Shown: positions 1 to 7,735 of the stretch, piece by piece
Position numbering within the stretch: position 1 is the stretch's first letter
Layout of the letters: the number at the start of each line of letters is the position of its first letter
NCBI GenBank assembly: GCA_964629965.1
Contig: CAZVRZ010000193.1
Location: 1 to 8,928, forward strand
Direction: 5' to 3'
DNA length: 8,928 bases
Origin: CAZVRZ01 sp964629965
GTDB taxonomy: Bacteria > Chloroflexota > Anaerolineae > Anaerolineales > UBA4823
Program-made: the position numbers and the translations under genes
The notes under the pieces: generated by a model
What the model was told of the DNA's origin: nothing
The model's input: only the letters and a program-made list of their open reading frames with translations
The model's database searches: none

Positions 1-149
1 ATATTTCACAGGTTGTCCTGGTCGAGCGGAAGGAAGGCCAGCCTGTATTTAGCCGGCCTGACGACAATGAAGCTCTGCAAGATTGGGCCAAGCGATTTAG
101 CCCTGGGAAGCTGTATACATCGGGCCGTCTGAACACCGTGGGGGACTGA
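1..149 (+). CDS. C-terminal end of probable RecF-like AAA ATPase (partial)
   Basis: An open frame enters from the left edge (codon phase from base 3) and ends at TGA 147-149, giving 48 residues. The tail has a hydrophobic strand (QVVLVE), a charged turn, then FSRPDD, DWAKRFSPGKLYTSG and a final short GD. This order resembles the extreme C-terminus of AAA_15/AAA_21 ATPases of the RecF/OLD/ABC type, where a strand with 'vve' is followed by 'RPDD.EAL..W...fslGelw.sG'. The Walker motifs lie outside the window, so the call rests on this tail and on the next gene: DUF4276 proteins commonly sit directly behind such ATPases. Such enzymes are cytosolic ATP-driven sensors or switches in defence modules. 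The stop overlaps the next start as ATGA, implying translational coupling. Another AAA-type protein remains possible. Confidence 0.55.
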   Translation, partial: ISQVVLVERKEGQPVFSRPDDNEALQDWAKRFSPGKLYTSGRLNTVGD

Positions 150-778
150 TGAAAATAGGCATGGTTTTTGAATGCGGCCCCCAAGGCGCAGAAATGGCCG
201 TTTGCACTTCGCTGGCGCGGCGTATCTTGCACAATGTGGACAATCTTGAGATTGAAACGGCCACGTTGGATAATAAGCCGAAATTGATCGATGAATGCGG
301 CGGTCATGTGGCCGAGCTGCTGGCGCACGGTTGCGAAAGGGTGCTGATTATTTGGGATCTATACCCTGCCTGGCGCATTAAAAAGCAGCGTCCGTGCCGC
401 CATGAGGACAAAGAAGCGATCCGGCAGTCTCTGGCCAATGCCGGCGTTACATCGCAGAATGTGTTTTTAGTGTGTATTCAAGAAGAGTTGGAAGCCTGGC
501 TCATTGCAGATGGCAGGGCGATCTCGCGCGTTTTATCTACCCGAGCTCATCCAGTCGAAGTGGATGACGTTCGCCATCCGGATCGAGAAAGAAATCCCAA
601 AAAGCGCTTGGGAAGAATTTTCAAGACACGTCGTGGGCCGCGCTACAATGATCTGATACATGCTGGCCAAATTGCAGTCGCAATTCCGGATATCTCTCGT
701 CTGAGCCGTTCAGAGACTTTTGTCCGTTTTGCGGAGAAAGTAAGTGGTAAAGCTTTTGCTCAGGTAACCTTCAGATGA
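149..778 (+). CDS. DUF4276 / TOPRIM-like protein, partner of upstream ATPase
   Basis: The 209-residue protein has the DUF4276 landmarks in order. There is an N-terminal strand with a glutamate (IGMVFECG, E8), a second strand ending in aspartate (VLIIWD, D70), the signature ELEAWLIAD at 113-121, an NPKKRLGRIF block at 149-158, and a C-terminal SETFVRFAEKV. DUF4276 is predicted to adopt a TOPRIM-like fold, the metal-binding nuclease fold also used by OLD enzymes and by PARIS AriB (a DUF4435 protein). By inference it is the effector controlled by the ATPase. Its ATG sits in the upstream stop (ATGA), preceded by a G-rich stretch at 140-145 only three bases away. One oddity is that the second acidic motif reads WDLY, not the usual D-x-D, so catalysis may rely on other residues or be weakened. 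Family call fairly sure; activity inferred. Confidence 0.75.
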   Translation: MKIGMVFECGPQGAEMAVCTSLARRILHNVDNLEIETATLDNKPKLIDECGGHVAELLAHGCERVLIIWDLYPAWRIKKQRPCRHEDKEAIRQSLANAGVTSQNVFLVCIQEELEAWLIADGRAISRVLSTRAHPVEVDDVRHPDRERNPKKRLGRIFKTRRGPRYNDLIHAGQIAVAIPDISRLSRSETFVRFAEKVSGKAFAQVTFR

Positions 779-800
779 TTTTTCTCTGAGGTAGAATGAA

Positions 801-2696
801 ATGGCCGATGCGCAAAAACCAGTGAGCACGAAAAAGGATGGGGGCGTTTGGGCGCTCGCCGGGTATTTATACCAGGTTGTTGGTATGCTGGGCATTACCG
901 CCCGCCTGATTCAAGGCCCCAAGAAAACAGATGCACAGGGCGATCTTGATGCCATTTTTAGCTTATCGAATGTTTCCAGCAGCATCGGCGCGCATCATGA
1001 AAGTTACCAACAGGATGCGCTGTTAAAGGGCGCTGGTTTAACGCAAACAGACGAGGCTGTCTTCATGCAGTTCAAATACTCGTCTGATCCAGCTAAAAAG
1101 ATCACCGAAACAGATTTAGGCGAGATTATTGCGGCTTTCGATGAAAGCGCTCAGAATGCTAAGGCCGAAGGCCAGAGTATCACTGCGTGCGTCTTAATCA
1201 CCAATCGAGAGTTTACCGCGCCGGCCGAAAAGCTATGGGAATCATCAAACAAATCTAAAGCTTACAGGCTTGAACGAATATTGGGGTGGAATGGCACAGA
1301 TAGCATCGAGGAGCTCCTGCGCTTTGGCCGAGAATTTGGCGCGTTAGACAGCGAAATAGAAACTGGCATCAACCAACTGGTCGGCGAAGTCTTGAGAAAA
1401 ACGAATGGGAGTATGCTCCTGGGTTCTCCTGCAATTCAAGAAGCAGATTTCATCAAAGCCTTTACTGGGCATAAGGATGCACGGCGGCTATCCCAAGAGT
1501 CGGTATTCCCCACCTGCTCTGAGGAAGTGCACGAGCGCGCGACGCTGGTAGGAATGTTTGGTTCAGTTGCTGAACGTGTTGTTTCCAAAGATTTGATGAT
1601 CGCAAGCCACAATAACGCCTTGATTGTGCTTTATGGGCACGGAGGGACAGGTAAAACGGTTGTTCTTTGGAAATGGGCAAGTGAGCTTGCTCAAATCAAA
1701 TCTTTCGAACCGGCCAGTGAATTGAACTGTATACCATCATCGGATTGGATTGTAGACAAGATTTGTAATTGGGCGCAGTTGCCCCCTGGTCACGAGCGGC
1801 GTTCAAAGAGCATTGAAGATGGTCTCGAACGACTTCATATCGCAAACCCTTCCCAGCCATTTCCAATTCTGTATTTGGGCTTGGACGGCCTGGATGAAGA
1901 TATACGGCATGAAATCCGCGGGGCTATAAAACAGACCATTGGCTGGTTTATCAAAGAAGATAAGCGGGCGAAGAAAGGATCGCCTCCCCGAGCTGCGTTG
2001 GTTGTAACGTGCCGAGATTTCGAGGAATTTACCGAAGATTGGATGCCCAAGGACTTATCAGGGGGATTTGGACAATTGCCAATCGTTGCACAAGTGATAG
2101 TGAATGATTTTTCATATGAAGAAATTCTGGATGCTTTGAATAACAACTTTTTTGAGGCTTGTATATCCAAGCGGATAATGAAAGCGATAGAGATAAGCAG
2201 CAACTCCTTGCCGCCCCAGGGACTTTCCCTGAGGTTAGATCCAACCGTTGCGGCTGCTGACCTTAATATGCTTGAAGCACTTCGCCAACCGATTGTGTGG
2301 AGAATTTTCGCCGAATTTGATCTCCAAAAACAGCACGCCTTTCTGGATTGTGACCCTAATGCTTTGAGCGATTTAACACGTATTTTCCTCAATCGCTTTT
2401 GCACAAAAGTGGTTGATCGAAACAAAGTGCCCGGTCTTGACCGGAAAAATGAAATTCTTGCTATTCTCTGTAAAATAGGTTCTCACTGCGCCCAGGCGAA
2501 CACAAACACCTATTTCAAGAAAGTAGATGATTGGTGCAAACCTGCCTGTGAAACAGGAGTGGTCAATGATGCTCAGGCAAGTCGACTACATAAAGAAGCC
2601 TTGTCGGCTGGTTTGATTCACCAAGAACGTCTACAATGGCGATGGGCGTATGATTGGCTGCTGAACTACCTGTCTCAAGAGGAGAGCGTTCAATGA
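801..2696 (+). CDS. Nuclease-STAND NTPase fusion (Avs-like), without its own long sensor
   Basis: This 631-residue cytosolic protein has three visible parts. Residues about 10-200 form a PD-(D/E)xK-like nuclease domain of the Cap4/DUF4297 or Mrr kind. It shows GYLYQ at 21-25, acidic D48/D50, QFK at 90-92 as the (E/Q)-x-K element, and the strand VLITNREFT at 131-139 that follows it. Residues about 245-480 are a STAND P-loop NTPase with Walker A GHGGTGKT at 279-286, Walker B LGLDGLDE at 359-366 and the sensor VVTCRD at 401-406. Residues about 480-631 are helical and end in a winged-helix-like WRWAYDWLLNYL. Known Avs proteins carry a long C-terminal repeat sensor after this point; here it is missing and the next gene encodes a large repeat protein. 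The ATG at 801 has TGAGG at 787-791. The gap from the upstream gene is 22 bp, so the two are probably co-transcribed. Expected role: phage-triggered DNA cleavage by NTPase oligomers (inference). Confidence 0.85.
   Translation: MADAQKPVSTKKDGGVWALAGYLYQVVGMLGITARLIQGPKKTDAQGDLDAIFSLSNVSSSIGAHHESYQQDALLKGAGLTQTDEAVFMQFKYSSDPAKKITETDLGEIIAAFDESAQNAKAEGQSITACVLITNREFTAPAEKLWESSNKSKAYRLERILGWNGTDSIEELLRFGREFGALDSEIETGINQLVGEVLRKTNGSMLLGSPAIQEADFIKAFTGHKDARRLSQESVFPTCSEEVHERATLVGMFGSVAERVVSKDLMIASHNNALIVLYGHGGTGKTVVLWKWASELAQIKSFEPASELNCIPSSDWIVDKICNWAQLPPGHERRSKSIEDGLERLHIANPSQPFPILYLGLDGLDEDIRHEIRGAIKQTIGWFIKEDKRAKKGSPPRAALVVTCRDFEEFTEDWMPKDLSGGFGQLPIVAQVIVNDFSYEEILDALNNNFFEACISKRIMKAIEISSNSLPPQGLSLRLDPTVAAADLNMLEALRQPIVWRIFAEFDLQKQHAFLDCDPNALSDLTRIFLNRFCTKVVDRNKVPGLDRKNEILAILCKIGSHCAQANTNTYFKKVDDWCKPACETGVVNDAQASRLHKEALSAGLIHQERLQWRWAYDWLLNYLSQEESVQ
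2678..2684 (+). promoter_or_regulatory. Ribosome binding site that fixes the start of the repeat-protein gene
   Basis: AGAGGAG lies eight bases before the ATG at 2693, inside the last codons of the nuclease-STAND gene. It supports the ATGA-coupled start over the longer in-frame TTG at 2654, which has no comparable site and would add 13 residues. Confidence 0.7.
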
Positions 2697-5600
2697 GCGC
2701 CATCTTTGACTACGATCAATTTAGCGAGTTATTCTGTCGTGGCACCGACATTGATGCTCTTCTTAAGGGGTTAGGGGAGCTTGAGCATTTACGTCAACAA
2801 TCAGCCGATGTTGTTACCGAGAAAGATTATTTTGAATTACGATTAGACGCCCTCCGCACCCTGGCAGAACTGACAGCAGGGGATAATCACCGGGCTGAGA
2901 CTATCATCATGGATGTGCTGTTGCCAGATCTATTGGTTAGCACTCCAGAAAATAGCATTTATCTCCACAAGATTCGCGATCTCTTGGTGAATTGGCTTGA
3001 TCAGTACGACAGAGAAGTAAAAACAGATATTCGATCGAAGGCACTTGCTTTCTTATTACCTGCCCTGAGCCTTCCCGATCCTCGACCAGCATGTTGGGCA
3101 ATTTCCCGCCTGGGGTTTAGAACGCCAGAAATCTTCGAGAGGCTTTATCAAATTATCCATCAACACGACGATGAAATCGGTGATGCAGCGTTATCGGTTT
3201 TAACCACGCTTGGCTTTGAAGATTTGAAGGGGATACAAGAAAAGGCATTCCTAAGAGCGTCACAAAGGCAAAACAACCACCTGCTCTGGACTATTTCACG
3301 CCTAGGAGATATCGAAGGTTTTTCTGTAATAATGGATCACTGGCTCAAAGAACAAAGCCAAGCGGCGCCTACAGCAGAACCGTCATTGGCCTTTACGGCG
3401 ATCCGAGAATTACTAAATCTACATGATGATGAACACAATGTCTTAGATCAAGACTGGATGAAACTTGTCGAATTGGTAGAGAGCAATCCGGGAGCGCTTT
3501 ATTGGGAGTTTGATGTCGGCCACATCCCATCTCTATGTAATAGCCCGTTGGTAATTCCACAACTAATGGAGTGGACAGGAAAGTATCCCGACTGGTTTGA
3601 AAAACCTGCATGGGCGCGGCACCTGGCGTGTCTTAGGGCTCAAGAGTGTGTCAAACCCCGGCAAATGGAAGGCTGGGCAGCAATTGAACCAGACAGCATT
3701 GAATTACTTTGCCAGGATGCGGTCCTGGACACTGGGAAGGATGTATTTGCGACGACCATCGAAATGGAAGAAAAGAAAACGGCCTGGAAGACATTGCTTC
3801 GAACCGGTTGCGCGGATGCTTTGACATGGTTCGATCCGGCGGTCACGCAAGAAACCAGCAAATTCTCTCAGCAAGAAGTGATGAATCTGTTAGCCTGTTT
3901 TGTTTTGGATCCTCTACCCAAGCAGGTTATTGATTGGATCAAAGATGAATACGATGATGCGAACACTGGAAAAGATGGACGTGAATTCGCTCGCCGAATG
4001 AGTGCGGTAAGAATGGCACGTAGCGCGGCAACAGACGAAGCTTTCCAGGCGCTCCTAAATTTCGGATTCACATACCAGGGAAAAGTTATTTTACAATCCA
4101 CTGATGCCCTTAGCGAAGCTGCCATTCATCTTGTACGCCAAGGAAAGACAGAAATTGTTAGCCAATTAGTGGATATCGTTTCAAATGTTGATGCCAAACC
4201 TCATCATCGTTTGGCCGCAGCAAATACATTGGAGACATTAGCTGCCGATAATCCATCTACAGTTGTGGCATTTGCCGAGCGTTTCATCGACTGTGTGTAC
4301 GATATCAACCGCGACCCAATCGAAAGGGGCTTGTTGCTCAACGCTATTGGCCATCTGACGAATTGGGACATTCCCCAGGCTTTATGTGATCAAATGGTGA
4401 TTTGGGCCCATGAACCCAACCAATGGATTGGAGGGGGAAGTTTATATGCATTAGCAAATCATGGGCGATTGGAAGCGTACCAGGATATTATGAGCCAGGT
4501 ATTGGGCCTTAAATATCAAGATGAACAGTGGTATCCCGAATCGGAACAGCTATCCTATGAGTGGGCGCCTTATACTATAGGCTTGCTTTATTACAAGAAT
4601 CCAACGCCTTATATCCCCGCAGTTTGTTCGTTGATTGCTCACAAAGACTGGCACGCGCCCATTCAGATCATGCGTTGGCTGTCCAAGGCCCATTCGGGCG
4701 ACCATAAAGTCAATTTTCCGGACGCCATCAAGGATGCGTTGATGCAACGTATTCGAGAACGACAATCTGCATTTTATAGTGAGCCTGAAATTTTCGATTT
4801 GCTGGCGTTCTTGGCCCCAGAAGCTCTGGTAAGCGAGGCTTGGACTGGTCAAATCGTGAACTGGATGCCTGATTTAAGAGTGGCATTGGCCAATGCTTTG
4901 GGGAACACTGGGTTGATCGGTAGTTTGAAAACCTTGGAGTTATTGGCTGCTGATGGGATGTTTGCCGTTCGCCGATCATCTTATCGGGCGATCGCCAAAC
5001 TATCACCAGAGCATCTGTATTCTTTGTGTACTTCCTGGGCAGAAAGCCCTGACTTGGTTCAAAGATCGGCAGAAGCTTGTGGTTGGATTGAGAATGTAAC
5101 CAATGAAAAAAAAGAAGATGGCTTTGCAGTTTTGTATCAAAGACTACTCACCCATCCTGAACCAGATGTTCGTGACACCGCTAAACAATCCTGGGAAGAT
5201 CGTCGAAAAAGGATGTGGGCTAGAGCTTACCTGGAAAAAGTACTGGGTGTTCGAGGAAGCAACGATGAAATACTTCGTACCTGGTGCTATGGGGATGCGC
5301 TGGCTAAAGTGGGCGATGATGAATGCTTGAAGGAGCTACAGAAGCAGTTATTATCCGTATCATTGCTCCCCAATGCCCGTCATTGGTTAGAGTACATTTG
5401 CAAGGAGCTTGATAAGAATTGGAAACAAGTCACCCAAAAATGGCCCGAGCCTTGGACAGACATGAAAGGTGCTCTAGAACAGGGTAAAGGCAAAGTTATT
5501 TTGTCCCGAAGAGAAGTTATTGTTGATTATTCTCTGTGGAAAGAGCTTGCTTCGACACCTTCAGAGAAGCATTCTTGGGGAGGGTCTATTAGCGCATCCC

Positions 5601-5749
5601 GGTGGGAATTTTATAACGTAGATAAAGGTGTTCTGGAAATGGAAGACGGTCGGAAAGGATCCTTTTGGGTAAAATCCACGACAGGGGCAAACGCGGTGAT
5701 TATTGGAACCGGAATGTATCCAGAATTTGACAGCGAGGTTCCTGGATAG
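2693..5749 (+). CDS. Large HEAT-like helical-repeat protein, putative sensor partner
   Basis: From the ATG at 2693 the protein is 1018 residues. It is nearly all amphipathic helix pairs, with no signal peptide, membrane segment or catalytic motif that I can see. HEAT-like units are plain at about 130-215 (ISRLGF, AALSVLTTLG, WTISRLGD) and about 725-840 (LRVALANALGN, VRRSSYRAIAKL, VRDTAKQSW). The middle (250-700) is rich in tryptophan and less regular. The last 80 or so residues (about 935-1018) change character and look beta-rich, with HSWGG, SRWEFYNVDKG, EMEDGRKGSFWV and a glycine-rich end. The start overlaps the upstream stop (ATGA) behind a good ribosome site, so the two proteins are probably made in linked amounts and form a complex. 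I infer that it supplies the ligand-recognition solenoid absent from the upstream STAND protein. An adaptor or inhibitor role is possible. I do not recognise a named family. Confidence 0.72.
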   Translation: MSAIFDYDQFSELFCRGTDIDALLKGLGELEHLRQQSADVVTEKDYFELRLDALRTLAELTAGDNHRAETIIMDVLLPDLLVSTPENSIYLHKIRDLLVNWLDQYDREVKTDIRSKALAFLLPALSLPDPRPACWAISRLGFRTPEIFERLYQIIHQHDDEIGDAALSVLTTLGFEDLKGIQEKAFLRASQRQNNHLLWTISRLGDIEGFSVIMDHWLKEQSQAAPTAEPSLAFTAIRELLNLHDDEHNVLDQDWMKLVELVESNPGALYWEFDVGHIPSLCNSPLVIPQLMEWTGKYPDWFEKPAWARHLACLRAQECVKPRQMEGWAAIEPDSIELLCQDAVLDTGKDVFATTIEMEEKKTAWKTLLRTGCADALTWFDPAVTQETSKFSQQEVMNLLACFVLDPLPKQVIDWIKDEYDDANTGKDGREFARRMSAVRMARSAATDEAFQALLNFGFTYQGKVILQSTDALSEAAIHLVRQGKTEIVSQLVDIVSNVDAKPHHRLAAANTLETLAADNPSTVVAFAERFIDCVYDINRDPIERGLLLNAIGHLTNWDIPQALCDQMVIWAHEPNQWIGGGSLYALANHGRLEAYQDIMSQVLGLKYQDEQWYPESEQLSYEWAPYTIGLLYYKNPTPYIPAVCSLIAHKDWHAPIQIMRWLSKAHSGDHKVNFPDAIKDALMQRIRERQSAFYSEPEIFDLLAFLAPEALVSEAWTGQIVNWMPDLRVALANALGNTGLIGSLKTLELLAADGMFAVRRSSYRAIAKLSPEHLYSLCTSWAESPDLVQRSAEACGWIENVTNEKKEDGFAVLYQRLLTHPEPDVRDTAKQSWEDRRKRMWARAYLEKVLGVRGSNDEILRTWCYGDALAKVGDDECLKELQKQLLSVSLLPNARHWLEYICKELDKNWKQVTQKWPEPWTDMKGALEQGKGKVILSRREVIVDYSLWKELASTPSEKHSWGGSISASRWEFYNVDKGVLEMEDGRKGSFWVKSTTGANAVIIGTGMYPEFDSEVPG

Positions 5750-5757
5750 ATCACAGC

Positions 5758-5840
5758 GTTGGAGCTTTTACTTCATAGCCACCTGCACGACAAGAGTTGT
5801 GTGCAAGAACTACCAATGGTTTTTTGGACTGATCTCCAAC
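5758..5840 (+). other. Inverted repeat spanning the gap between the two gene groups
   Basis: Perfect 7-base arms GTTGGAG (5758-5764) and CTCCAAC (5834-5840) enclose a second complementary pair, TGCAC (5784-5788) with GTGCA (5801-5805). They lie in the 139-bp gap after the repeat-protein stop. There is a T6 run at 5820-5825 inside, but no strong GC stem directly before it, so this is not a classic terminator. It may be a folded 3' untranslated region or chance. Confidence 0.3.
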
Positions 5841-5888
5841 ATGTAAAGGCGATCTTTAATTACCCCATTCATCTTGTGAGGAAATGAT

Positions 5889-7385
5889 ATGCCTGAGCCT
5901 GAGAAACTGTGGGGCCTAAAATTTAGCCCGAGCCCAAGTTACGAACGCTTGAAACGAGATCAAAGGCCCCAAGGCAGCCCTGAGTGGTTCAATCCGCATC
6001 AGGTCAGTCTTTGGCAAGAACAGGGACTCATTGTGTGGAACAGCGCAGAGAAAAGGATGGAGCGTTTATTTGGGCAGGAAGCGCTGGCGTTATTGGGCAA
6101 ATTGGTATCCCAAGATAGCTGGAAGGTCGATGGGATTTCAATTACCAAACAGGTGCATAAAATACATAGGCAGGTGTCACCCCGAGGGCGCCGTAAAAAA
6201 ACGGGGCTAGAAACAACCAGTGAGATCAACCAACCTAAAGAAGAAGTGGTGGACGAGGAAAGGGTTCATTTACCGCCAGAGGCAGGCCCAGAACTGATTG
6301 AATTTCTGCAAACAAACGAACAGCGCATCAAAGAAATGGCCGAACAAGAGAAGAAGCGCGCCAGTGAAGCCCTGATGCAAGTTTACGACATGCTGATCAA
6401 GTCTTCTCGTCAAAGCGAAGAAGCTAAATTCGATTTCAAAGCCAGGTCTTTTACCTGGGAACGCCAGAGTGAGGGCCATTGGATTTGTCACCACCAACAG
6501 GTTGAAGGCCGTGTTTGTTTAGAGAAGCACCTCGTGTACTGGTCCAGCCGGGTGCAATATCCAGGTGGTGTGGGAAAATACAATCAATTTGTAGAGCTAC
6601 AGCAGGCAGTGGATTGGGTGGAGAAAGAAATAGTTGACCTGGCAAGTCAGCCGCCGCCAGCGCCTGAGCCGTATTGTTTGCCCGCTGAGCAAAGGGAGGC
6701 TGCACGTGCCAGGCTGAAACAGCAACTCATTGGCGGCCCCTTCTGGATCGAACCAGATGCATTGGAACCAGAGCGGATTACTTACCGAGTCATTGTTGAA
6801 GTATATGCAGCGCCAATTGACTATAAAACGATGGAATTATCTTGCGGTGACACCCTTCAGTACGATAAGCGTTATCTCTCCCCTGCCAAGCTGGCTGCTG
6901 CACTCAGCCTGGACTTTGATCATTTTGAGATTGAGCGGCCCGTTGACATTGAGTTTGGATGGTACCTGTTTAAATCGATCACGACTTACTACCAGGAGGC
7001 CGCCGCCTCAGAACAGGCCCAGAAAACCTGGGACCAGAGCGCTATCTTCCGCCAGTTCAAAGATAAGAAAATCAGCCGTGCGCGGTATGGATACCAAGAA
7101 GTAGAAACCGGCTTCGCCGTATTTCTTGGCGCATGTGAGGATCCCGCAAACCCATGGGGGAGAATGGATACCCGGCAAGAGTATCTAGAAGATCGGGCTT
7201 TACACGAATCGATCTGTTATTCCCTGGATGTGAACGGCTTTCGCGACTATCTGGGCCTGACTGCACAAGCTAGCACTGATGAAGATACCCTGAGATCACT
7301 GCATGAAAATAGGGCCCAGTCAAAATACCTCCCCGCAGAGATCCGGCAACAGAGTCGCGTCTGGCTTGCTCAACAGCCAGGCTGA
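5889..7385 (+). CDS. Hypothetical protein, 498 residues, unrecognised
   Basis: I do not recognise this protein. It begins at ATG 5889 behind GAGGA at 5878-5882. There is no signal peptide or clear membrane segment. An N-terminal domain (about 1-100) has the feel of a small helical domain (FNPHQVSLWQEQGLIVW). It is followed by a basic and then acidic linker (about 98-127, including RGRRKK), a charged coiled-coil-like helix at about 134-178 (EQRIKEMAEQEKKRASEAL), a beta-rich stretch at about 180-225, a proline-rich hinge (PPPAPEP at 255-261), and a C-terminal region with many aromatic residues (FGWYLFKSITTYYQ at 356-369). No Walker, nuclease or protease motif is evident. It opens a second group, 139 bp after the repeat-protein gene and 38 bp before the small gene, so it is probably transcribed with those downstream. 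A weak -10-like TTTAAT at 5855-5860 lacks a good -35. Confidence 0.85.
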   Translation: MPEPEKLWGLKFSPSPSYERLKRDQRPQGSPEWFNPHQVSLWQEQGLIVWNSAEKRMERLFGQEALALLGKLVSQDSWKVDGISITKQVHKIHRQVSPRGRRKKTGLETTSEINQPKEEVVDEERVHLPPEAGPELIEFLQTNEQRIKEMAEQEKKRASEALMQVYDMLIKSSRQSEEAKFDFKARSFTWERQSEGHWICHHQQVEGRVCLEKHLVYWSSRVQYPGGVGKYNQFVELQQAVDWVEKEIVDLASQPPPAPEPYCLPAEQREAARARLKQQLIGGPFWIEPDALEPERITYRVIVEVYAAPIDYKTMELSCGDTLQYDKRYLSPAKLAAALSLDFDHFEIERPVDIEFGWYLFKSITTYYQEAAASEQAQKTWDQSAIFRQFKDKKISRARYGYQEVETGFAVFLGACEDPANPWGRMDTRQEYLEDRALHESICYSLDVNGFRDYLGLTAQASTDEDTLRSLHENRAQSKYLPAEIRQQSRVWLAQQPG

Positions 7386-7423
7386 TCTGGTTGCCCTTGC
7401 CAGATTGATTAGAGAAGTGTCAT

Positions 7424-7735
7424 GTGAGCCACAAAAAACGCACCCAAACCCCTGAATACCAATGGGAGCAAGCCCTGTTGGATGCCTACAACGATTATCG
7501 CTGGCGTTCGACGCTTGAGCCGTTGTATCAGAAATTCCAGCAGTGGAAAGCCGGGGAGCTGGATCACCTGGACATGGACGAGGCCATCCACCAGACCCAT
7601 AAGCAGAACCAGGAAGTGTATATCTTCTTCACTCAGAAACGTGAGTGGCTGGTGCGTGTCATCCAACTGGATGAGGCTTGGTTTCATGCCTGGGTGAAAG
7701 ACAATCCACCGCCGGCAGGTTACAAACTTGGATGA
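7424..7735 (+). CDS. Small hypothetical protein, 103 residues
   Basis: The gene starts at GTG 7424. The ATG two bases earlier is followed at once by a stop, and a purine-rich AGAGAAG at 7411-7417 is a passable ribosome site. The product is charged, rich in Trp, Gln and Asp/Glu, and probably all helical (YQWEQALLDAYNDYRWRS near the start, VRVIQLDEAWFHAWV near the end). It has no signal peptide, cysteine cluster or enzyme motif. I do not recognise the family. It lies 38 bp after the 498-residue gene and its last 8 bases overlap the start of the phosphoesterase, which argues for co-translation and a possible partner or regulatory role for that enzyme. Another frame (7482-7697) is open here but has no ribosome site and a biased arginine/serine composition typical of a shadow. 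Confidence 0.72.
   Translation: MSHKKRTQTPEYQWEQALLDAYNDYRWRSTLEPLYQKFQQWKAGELDHLDMDEAIHQTHKQNQEVYIFFTQKREWLVRVIQLDEAWFHAWVKDNPPPAGYKLG
7716..7719 (+). promoter_or_regulatory. Weak ribosome site supporting the TTG start of the phosphoesterase
   Basis: CAGG lies eight bases before TTG 7728. Upstream in this frame only ten non-start codons separate the TTG from a TGA at 7695-7697, so no other upstream start exists, and a downstream start would remove the essential DTH motif. Confidence 0.45.

Noticed and set aside
796..825. Nine-codon frame from the ATG at 796, just before the nuclease-STAND start
   Set aside because: Ends almost at once and shares the ribosome site; the 801 frame carries the domains.
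1835..2425. 196-codon open frame on the - strand
   Set aside because: It lies wholly inside the NTPase region, has no family motif, and has serine/arginine-heavy composition typical of a shadow frame.
2654..2692. Longer start (TTG 2654) for the repeat protein
   Set aside because: No ribosome site precedes it, while ATG 2693 has AGAGGAG eight bases upstream and an ATGA overlap like the one at 147-150.
6730..7104. 124-codon + strand frame inside the 498-residue gene
   Set aside because: No ribosome site, poor composition, and the overlapping long frame is the better gene.
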